Shown piece by piece: positions 33,805 to 39,333 of a DNA stretch of 39,333 bases; within the stretch, counting starts at the first letter, position 1, and each line of letters starts with the position of its first letter. The stretch spans positions 1 through 39,333 of the forward strand of contig LADS01000042.1 in assembly GCA_000961725.1 (NCBI GenBank). Direction: 5' to 3'. The notes below the pieces were generated by a model. That model was not told the DNA's origin. It searched no databases and was given only the letters and a program-made list of their open reading frames with translations. This stretch comes from Desulfobulbaceae bacterium BRH_c16a. Its GTDB lineage: Bacteria; Desulfobacterota; Desulfobulbia; Desulfobulbales; Desulfocapsaceae. The translations under genes were made by a program, and so were the position numbers.

Positions 33805-34803
33805 ATGGTCCACATGGAGGCAGTTCTCGGTGCTCTTCGCGCTGAGGCCCAAAAAATTGATCAATACATGAGAGCAGACCTGGCTCGTTTGGAACCGGGG
33901 ATTGACGCCAAACTCCTCGAGGTGCTCAATTACGGTCTGTTCAATGGAGGCAAACGTGTTCGACCGCTTCTCACGGCGTTTGCGTCTCGGCTCTGCGGCA
34001 ATACCGATGAAAATGTCTACAAACTGGGGTGTGCCTTTGAGTATCTCCATGCTGCTACGCTCTTTCATGACGATATTATCGACAACTCGGAAACCCGGCG
34101 GGGAAATTTATCTGTATTTAAGAAATTTGGCATCACTGCGGCAATTCTGGCTGGGGACTTTTTGCATGCCCTGGCTATGGCCACTGTCGGTAAACTCTCA
34201 GGCGACAAGGGGCTGGAGATTTTCTGCAATGCCACAACTGGTATGGTAGATGGCGAATTTATGCAACTGCGCAATGCTGAAAGGCATAATCTCTCGGAAC
34301 TCGATTATCATGATGCGATCATGGGAAAAACCGGGTTGCTGATTGCCGCTGCATGTGAAATCGGAGCATTATATGGTGGGGGAACTGCGCAGTCGGTCAA
34401 GGCATTGAGAGAATATGGAGTACATCTTGGCTGTGCCTTTCAGATAGTGGACGATCTTCTTGACTATCTTGGCGATCCGGCAAAGACCGGCAAAACGAGA
34501 GGAAACGATTTGGCTGAAGGTAAGATTACCCTGCCGCTTATCCTGACTATGAATACCGCGGAAGAAAGCGACAGAAGCAGGTTGCTGTCCATACTTGAAA
34601 AAAAGTCGGAAAGAGCCCGACATTTTCCTGAAGTATGTATGATAATAGAAAAATATCAGGGGTTTCAAACAGCGAAGGCAAAAGCGTCGGCAGCTGTTGA
34701 AAACGGGGTGCGAGCACTGCAAATTTTTACCGATCCAAATGTCCTTCACGAGCGAACGGTGCTGGAAGGGCTTGCCGGTTATGTGATTACCAGAGAAAAA
34801 TAG
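33805..34803 (+). CDS. Trans-polyprenyl diphosphate synthase (long-chain type)
   Basis: 332 residues from ATG 33805. An upstream in-frame ATG (33769) would overlap the helicase; ATG 33814 is also possible. The first aspartate-rich motif is LFHDDIIDNSETRRG (DDxxD) and the second is QIVDDLLDYLGD. GGKRVRPLL provides the substrate-binding Lys/Arg. Small Ala residues upstream of the first motif (HAATLFHDD) resemble IspB-like enzymes making long chains, e.g. the side chain of menaquinone; chain length is inferred. The product is all-trans polyprenyl diphosphate from IPP and an allylic primer. A helicase gene upstream and a divergent deacetylase downstream share the strand and may form one operon. 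Confidence 0.92.
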   Translation: MVHMEAVLGALRAEAQKIDQYMRADLARLEPGIDAKLLEVLNYGLFNGGKRVRPLLTAFASRLCGNTDENVYKLGCAFEYLHAATLFHDDIIDNSETRRGNLSVFKKFGITAAILAGDFLHALAMATVGKLSGDKGLEIFCNATTGMVDGEFMQLRNAERHNLSELDYHDAIMGKTGLLIAAACEIGALYGGGTAQSVKALREYGVHLGCAFQIVDDLLDYLGDPAKTGKTRGNDLAEGKITLPLILTMNTAEESDRSRLLSILEKKSERARHFPEVCMIIEKYQGFQTAKAKASAAVENGVRALQIFTDPNVLHERTVLEGLAGYVITREK

Positions 34804-34876
34804 TCGGATGAAGATCCCGTGGGATCTGTTGGCAGAAGGTTAGACCCCGCATTTTCAAGCTAATGATCGCTATATT

Positions 34877-35842
34877 ATGATTCAGAAGAACAAGAAACGT
34901 CCTCGCAAGAAGGGGCGTAACCGGAAAAATTCGAGCTTTTTCAGCTTGAAGAGGCTGTTTGCTTTTGCAGTGTTATTTCTGGTGCTGGCCGTTTCGGTTT
35001 GCGCCGTCGGCTATGTCATTTTTTTTCGGACTGTGTTTGCCCAGGAGATTCTTCCTGCCCTCAGGAGTGCGATTGTATTTGAAGAACCGAATCCTCCTGT
35101 CCATAAAGAGCCGATTGATCCACAAGAACCGACAAGAGAGCCGATTGTCGAACCTGTGGCAGAAAATGTTACCGTAAAGAAACCCGATCTGCCGATGGTG
35201 GCCATAATAATCGACGATATGGGATATGACGAAGCCATGGGAGAGCAATTACTGAACCTTCCCTTTGAATTAACCTATTCGTTCCTGCCTTTTGCTCCTC
35301 ATACCAGAAAACTTGAGAATCTGGCCTATCTCAAGGGGAAAACGATTTTCCTCCACCTGCCCCTGCAACCGAAGGGGAGTAATTATAATCCTGGTCCGGG
35401 GGCGCTCTATCTTCACGATCCGCCGGAAATGCAAAGAGCGAAATTTGTAAAATGTTTGCTGGAAGTCCCTCATGCGACAGGAGTCAACACCCACATGGGT
35501 TCGATTTTTACAGAAGATGAGCCGGCTATGGCCAATCTCATCGACGAGATGAAGGGCCGATCGCTGGTGTTTATTGACAGTTTTACCACCTCCGGCAGTG
35601 TCGCCTTGAAAGTCGCCAGGGCAGCGGAGATCAAGAGTGCGAGAAGGAATGTATTTCTTGATAATACTCTCGATGAACAAAAGATCTGCCTCCAGCTCGA
35701 AAAACTCGTCCACATAGCGGAAAGACAGGGCTGGGCAATAGGCATAGCCCATCCACATCGGGTAACGGTGGGTGCGATTGCCCTGTGTGGTGAGAAGTAT
35801 CGAACGAGGGTTGAATATGTAGGGGTGCAGGCCGTGCTGTGA
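34877..35842 (+). CDS. Divergent polysaccharide deacetylase (PF04748-type)
   Basis: 321 residues from ATG 34877; no strong ribosome binding site. It has a very basic N-terminus (KKRPRKKGRNRK), one membrane anchor (about 28-52), a Pro/Glu-rich linker (about 73-105), then the YibQ-like domain. Motifs: VAIIIDDMGYD (metal Asp pair), FLHLPLQP, GVNTHMGS, FIDSFTTSGSVA and IAHPH. Family members sit in the periplasm on an inner-membrane anchor. Some retain deacetylase-like active-site residues but activity is mostly unproven. It ends just before a hairpin shared with the convergent AICAR transformylase gene. Confidence 0.9.
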   Translation: MIQKNKKRPRKKGRNRKNSSFFSLKRLFAFAVLFLVLAVSVCAVGYVIFFRTVFAQEILPALRSAIVFEEPNPPVHKEPIDPQEPTREPIVEPVAENVTVKKPDLPMVAIIIDDMGYDEAMGEQLLNLPFELTYSFLPFAPHTRKLENLAYLKGKTIFLHLPLQPKGSNYNPGPGALYLHDPPEMQRAKFVKCLLEVPHATGVNTHMGSIFTEDEPAMANLIDEMKGRSLVFIDSFTTSGSVALKVARAAEIKSARRNVFLDNTLDEQKICLQLEKLVHIAERQGWAIGIAHPHRVTVGAIALCGEKYRTRVEYVGVQAVL

Positions 35843-35889
35843 AAAATCCCTCCCCGCAGAGTTTTGTAAAAAGATCCAACGGGGAGGGT
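35842..35889 (-). terminator. Terminator between convergent genes
   Basis: CCCTCCCCG (35848-35856) pairs with CGGGGAGGG (35880-35888) across a 23-nt loop. On the minus strand ATTTTTC follows, so it ends the AICAR transformylase message. The plus side lacks a T-run but may still work weakly for the deacetylase gene. Confidence 0.65.
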
Positions 35890-35908
35890 GATTGTTCACT
35901 CTAGAAAA

Positions 35909-37198
35909 TTAATGTTTGAATGCTCTCTGGCCGGTGAACATCATCGCGACTTTCGGTTCGGCTTCATTGCATGCTTCGATTGTTTCAAAATCACGCTGTG
36001 ATCCGCCGGCCTGGAGGATCGCCGAGATGCCCTGAGCTATGCCTACGTCGGCGCCATCTCTAAAGGGAAAAAAAGCGTCAGAAATCATGACCGAACCCGG
36101 CAATCCGCCGCGATCCTTCCGTACCTGCTCATCAATCGCATCTTTCTCGCTTGTGTCTCTTTTCCCTTTGGCAACAGCCAGTTCCAGATCGGCGTAGCCA
36201 ATACCGTGACTATCAAAACAAAGTATGTCGGCGTATTTGATATAGGCTTTATGTACGGCAATCTGCGCTACACCGACCCGGTCCTGTTCGCCGGTGCCGA
36301 CGCCCACGGTACACCCGTCTTTTACATACAGTACTGAATTTGAGGTGACTCCGTGTTCTACCGCCCATCCGAATATCATGTCTTCGAGTTCACGGGCAGT
36401 CGGTTGACGGTCGCAGGTATATTCCCGGCCTTGCCATGTCGCGGCAGCCGGTTTGAGATCGGAGCCGCTGCGGATCGAATTTACTGCCGATTGCTGGACA
36501 ATAATTCCCCCGTCGATAAGGCTTTTAAAATCAATGAAACGGAATTTTTCAAAATCAGTCAGTCTGCCGATACCTTCAATTTTAATGATGCGAAGGTTTT
36601 TTGACCTTTTCAGGATGTCCAGGCTGCCGCTTTCAAACTCCGGAGCGCAAACTACCTCCAGATAATTGCCGGCGAGCAGTTCTGCAGTTTCCTTGTCACA
36701 GGCCCTGTTCAGAACAACCGCACCGCCGAATGCCGCAATTCGATCAGCGCGCAAGGCCCTGTTGAAGGCGGAAGCGATAGTATGACCGTAGGATGCTCCG
36801 CAGGGGTTGTTATGTTTGAGGATTACCGCAGCCGGCTTATCCATCAGGTACTTGATGATATTCAGACCGTTATCGATATCGGTAAGATTTATCTTTCCGG
36901 GATGTTTACCAACCTGCAGCATGTCTTCCACGGCAATCGAAGAAACAAGTCCATTGCCTGGATCAATGAACCGACAATTACCAAGGGTCAGATTGCCGTC
37001 GACCAATTCGTACAGGGCGGCTTCCTGGTCTGGATTTTCACCGTAACGGACCCCTCTTTCGTCGATTGTCCCGTCTTCCTGTCGAATCTTCCATGTTTTC
37101 TTGCGGTAAACAAGCTTCTGGTCACCAAACGAAATGGTCATATCCATCGGAAAGCTGTCGCCCAGAATAGTAGAGTACATTTTCTTGATATCACTCAT
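35909..37198 (-). CDS. purH: AICAR transformylase domain only (PurH without IMP cyclohydrolase)
   Basis: 429 residues from ATG 37198 (AAGGA upstream). It covers the AICAR formyltransferase half of PurH: RYGENPDQEAALYE at about 51-64 (near residue 195 in full PurH), the catalytic pair K128-H129 in LKHNNPCGAS, FGGAVVLNR, SDAFFPFRDGAD, and the ending MFTGQRAFKH. The usual N-terminal MGS-fold IMP cyclohydrolase (about 190 residues) is replaced by a 50-residue segment with no resemblance to it. The last purine step, FAICAR to IMP, must therefore be done by a separate gene elsewhere. It follows the pyrophosphorylase gene by 87 bp and is probably co-transcribed with it. Confidence 0.9.
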   Translation of the reverse strand: MSDIKKMYSTILGDSFPMDMTISFGDQKLVYRKKTWKIRQEDGTIDERGVRYGENPDQEAALYELVDGNLTLGNCRFIDPGNGLVSSIAVEDMLQVGKHPGKINLTDIDNGLNIIKYLMDKPAAVILKHNNPCGASYGHTIASAFNRALRADRIAAFGGAVVLNRACDKETAELLAGNYLEVVCAPEFESGSLDILKRSKNLRIIKIEGIGRLTDFEKFRFIDFKSLIDGGIIVQQSAVNSIRSGSDLKPAAATWQGREYTCDRQPTARELEDMIFGWAVEHGVTSNSVLYVKDGCTVGVGTGEQDRVGVAQIAVHKAYIKYADILCFDSHGIGYADLELAVAKGKRDTSEKDAIDEQVRKDRGGLPGSVMISDAFFPFRDGADVGIAQGISAILQAGGSQRDFETIEACNEAEPKVAMMFTGQRAFKH

Positions 37199-37285
37199 AG
37201 TTTTATCCTTGGTCTCTTGGAATGAATAATTTTGCCCGGCAGGCGAGGTGTGAATTGCGGGTATGCCTGCGGTGCTCTTTGTCTA

Positions 37286-38296
37286 TCAACAGTTTCTGCT
37301 ATATGCTGCCAACGTACTTAAAGAGTCTACGGTTATATCGGACAAGTAACTGTATGGGCCGATCTGCACATTGTTGCCGATCCTGCAGTTTATTAAAATG
37401 GTTCCCTGCCCGACAGTGCAAGACTCGCCTATCGTGCTGCCATCGGAGATACGGACACAGGCTTCAAGCAGCGTATCTTTCCCGATTGTCGATTCCGGTG
37501 AAATACTTATTGTTTCAGGACCATACATGGAAACACCCTGCATCATAAGCTCCCGGTTTCTGCGTAACTGCAGTTCCCGGTGGGCTTCAGCGAGTTCCAG
37601 GCGGGAGTTGACACCAAGAACTTCCAGCGGATCTATGGTTGTAACTTTTTCTACCGGGAAATTACTTTCCACGGCCAATCGTACGATATCAGTCAGGTAG
37701 ACTTCGTTCTGACTGTTGTCGGTGCCGACCATCTTCAAAGCTGAAAAAAGGAATTCTTTATCAACGCAATAAATGCCTGCGTTGATTTCGTTTATAAGCA
37801 GCTGTTCCGGGTCAGCGTCCTTTTGTTCGACAATCCCTCTTACTTTGCCTCCAATTGAAAGAATACGCCCGTAATTTGTCGGGTCGGCAAGGAAGGTGGT
37901 CATAAGGGTGAGAGTTGCTTTACGCTCCTTGTGCGCCCGATACATCCGAACAAGAGTATCCGATCTGATGAGCGGGGTATCGCCGCAAAGAATCATTACC
38001 GTATCGGTATCTTCCTTGACAATATTTTCGGCTATGAGAACTGCATGTCCTGTGCCGAGCTGCTGGTCCTGAACAGCGAAGTCCACCTCAAATTTCTTCA
38101 GTACCTGTTTCACAGCCGATTGCTGATGGCCGACTATTGCCACAGTCTGTTCAGGCTTGAGAGGAATGACAGCGTTCAACACATAATGAACCATAGGCGC
38201 GTAAAATACTTCATGCAGCACTTTTGCCTTTTCTGATTTCATTCTTGTGCCTTTGCCTGCGGCCAGAATGATGATCGAAAGTTGCGGAGATGTCAT
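37286..38296 (-). CDS. glmU: UDP-GlcNAc pyrophosphorylase, GlmU without acetyltransferase domain
   Basis: 336 residues from ATG 38296 (AAGGA upstream), against about 455 for bifunctional GlmU. The uridyltransferase half is complete: LAAGKGTRMKS signature (11-21), K25, QLGTGHA, CGDTPLI, EINAGIY and NEVYLTD. A left-handed beta-helix begins (SPESTIGKDTLLEACVRISD, IGESCTVGQGTILINCRIGN) but stops after about five coils. The catalytic and acetyl-CoA-binding C-terminus is absent. The following 87 bp contain no continuation in any frame, so this is not a simple frameshift. It makes UDP-GlcNAc from GlcNAc-1-P and UTP for peptidoglycan and LPS; glucosamine-1-phosphate acetylation must be supplied elsewhere. 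Confidence 0.9.
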   Translation of the reverse strand: MTSPQLSIIILAAGKGTRMKSEKAKVLHEVFYAPMVHYVLNAVIPLKPEQTVAIVGHQQSAVKQVLKKFEVDFAVQDQQLGTGHAVLIAENIVKEDTDTVMILCGDTPLIRSDTLVRMYRAHKERKATLTLMTTFLADPTNYGRILSIGGKVRGIVEQKDADPEQLLINEINAGIYCVDKEFLFSALKMVGTDNSQNEVYLTDIVRLAVESNFPVEKVTTIDPLEVLGVNSRLELAEAHRELQLRRNRELMMQGVSMYGPETISISPESTIGKDTLLEACVRISDGSTIGESCTVGQGTILINCRIGNNVQIGPYSYLSDITVDSLSTLAAYSRNC

Positions 38297-38551
38297 GGAT
38301 AGTCCTTCTAGTACCCTGGAATTTCATTTCTTGTTTAGATCCTCAAGGGGAACTGAAAAGAGTACCCCCTTGGGGTCTATATATGTTCAAAAAGCTCTTT
38401 TAAAAAGGTCTTCTGCAAGAGGACGAGAAAAGCCCCTTTCTTGGGCGTGGATATCTGATGTTAGTCCGGGGGGATAAAGAAGTATGCTTTTCTCCCTGCC
38501 GAACGGGATATTGGCAGGAGTCAGTCAATCCCGAAAACAATCTTCATCTTG
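38297..38551 (-). other. Long structured leader of the glmU-purH unit
   Basis: About 250 nt with no gene. On the minus strand it can fold CCTGCC...GGCAGG (around 38493-38516) and a long stem CCCCAAGGGG/CCCCTTGAGG (38375-38366 with 38350-38341, one wobble, 15-nt loop). A further AAAAGAGCTTTTT element lies near 38390-38402. No known riboswitch is recognised. Confidence 0.4.
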
Positions 38552-38582
38552 ATTATATAAAAAAATGTGACAGGCTTTGCAA
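38552..38582 (-). promoter_or_regulatory. Promoter candidate for glmU-purH
   Basis: On the minus strand, TTGCAA (38582-38577) precedes TATATA (38559-38554, 17-bp spacer), which overlaps a perfect TATAAT (38557-38552, 19-bp spacer). It lies just downstream of the rRNA terminator. Confidence 0.5.
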
Positions 38583-38604
38583 GTTTCTTCACGGTTCCGA
38601 TGGT

Positions 38605-38647
38605 ATAAACAACAAAAGCCCCTTTGAGAAAGTTCTCAAAGGGGCTT
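38605..38647 (-). terminator. Rho-independent terminator of the rRNA operon
   Basis: Perfect 15-bp stem (38616-38630 with 38633-38647; CCCCTTTGAGAA / TTCTCAAAGGGG core). TTTTGTTGTTT follows on the minus strand. It begins about 12 nt after the 5S 3' end. Confidence 0.93.
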
Positions 38648-38658
38648 AGTTATAAAGA

Positions 38659-38774
<116 letters not shown>

Positions 38775-38872
38775 AAAAGCGGTGTCGCAAGGGGAGGGGA
38801 TGAGCCTCCTCTTACGGTATAAGAATCGATAATTGAATAGTAGAATACCCAGTAGAGTAATGATCAAAAAAA

Positions 38873-39333
<461 letters not shown>

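Noticed and set aside
34812..34827. AGATCCC-GT-GGGATCT hairpin after the polyprenyl synthase gene
   Set aside because: The stem is perfect but no T-run follows, and the next gene is on the same strand 50 bp later, so it is not called a terminator.
37199..37285. Frameshift as the cause of the short GlmU
   Set aside because: The 87 bp after the stop encode no beta-helix or acetyltransferase residues in any frame, and the next gene begins with its own AAGGA site.
38458..38649. 63-codon plus-strand open frame
   Set aside because: It runs through the glmU promoter candidate and ends inside the rRNA terminator hairpin; no protein features.

Overview
The window looks like a chromosomal segment of a Gram-negative, probably anaerobic bacterium. 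Desulfobacterota (Desulfobulbales-like) is my best guess. It rests on the porin type, the LolD/MacB-style ABC genes, the COG4671-type glycosyltransferases, and single-domain versions of PurH and GlmU. No 16S rRNA is present to confirm this. No insertion sequence, prophage, CRISPR array or tRNA gene was seen.

Layout: 2-4525 (minus) is a secreted RHS/YD-repeat protein that runs off the left edge. 4893-23979 is a block of 14 genes, all on the minus strand and mostly overlapping or closely spaced. In transcription order they are: a COG4671 glycosyltransferase, a GT4 glycosyltransferase, a histidine phosphatase, a second COG4671 glycosyltransferase, a polysaccharide deacetylase, an M32 carboxypeptidase, a small FtsX permease, an ABC ATPase, a 1604-residue protein fusing an M28-peptidase-like domain to an FtsX permease, two large polytopic membrane proteins (DUF6785/DUF6784-like and OPT-like), a secreted protein, an unknown Cys/His-containing protein, and a PqqD-family protein. 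Three TTGACA-type promoter candidates split it into likely sub-operons. This is the best candidate in the window for an undescribed system: glycan assembly and trimming plus an unusual ABC/pseudo-peptidase membrane machine plus an orphan PqqD fold.

24171-29759 carries envelope genes: a small outer-membrane beta-barrel candidate (minus), a VCBS/FG-GAP propeller protein, a highly expressed trimeric-type porin with a textbook terminator, and a DHA2-type MFS exporter. 29737-31593 (minus) is a soluble receiver-GAF-histidine kinase whose end overlaps the MFS gene. 31803-35842 (plus) holds a DinG/XPD-type Fe-S helicase, a polyprenyl diphosphate synthase and a divergent polysaccharide deacetylase.

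35909-38296 (minus) holds AICAR transformylase and UDP-GlcNAc pyrophosphorylase. Each is a single-domain version of an enzyme that is usually bifunctional. They lie directly downstream of the 3' end of an rRNA operon (partial 23S, 5S, strong terminator), which runs in the same direction and leaves the window on the right.
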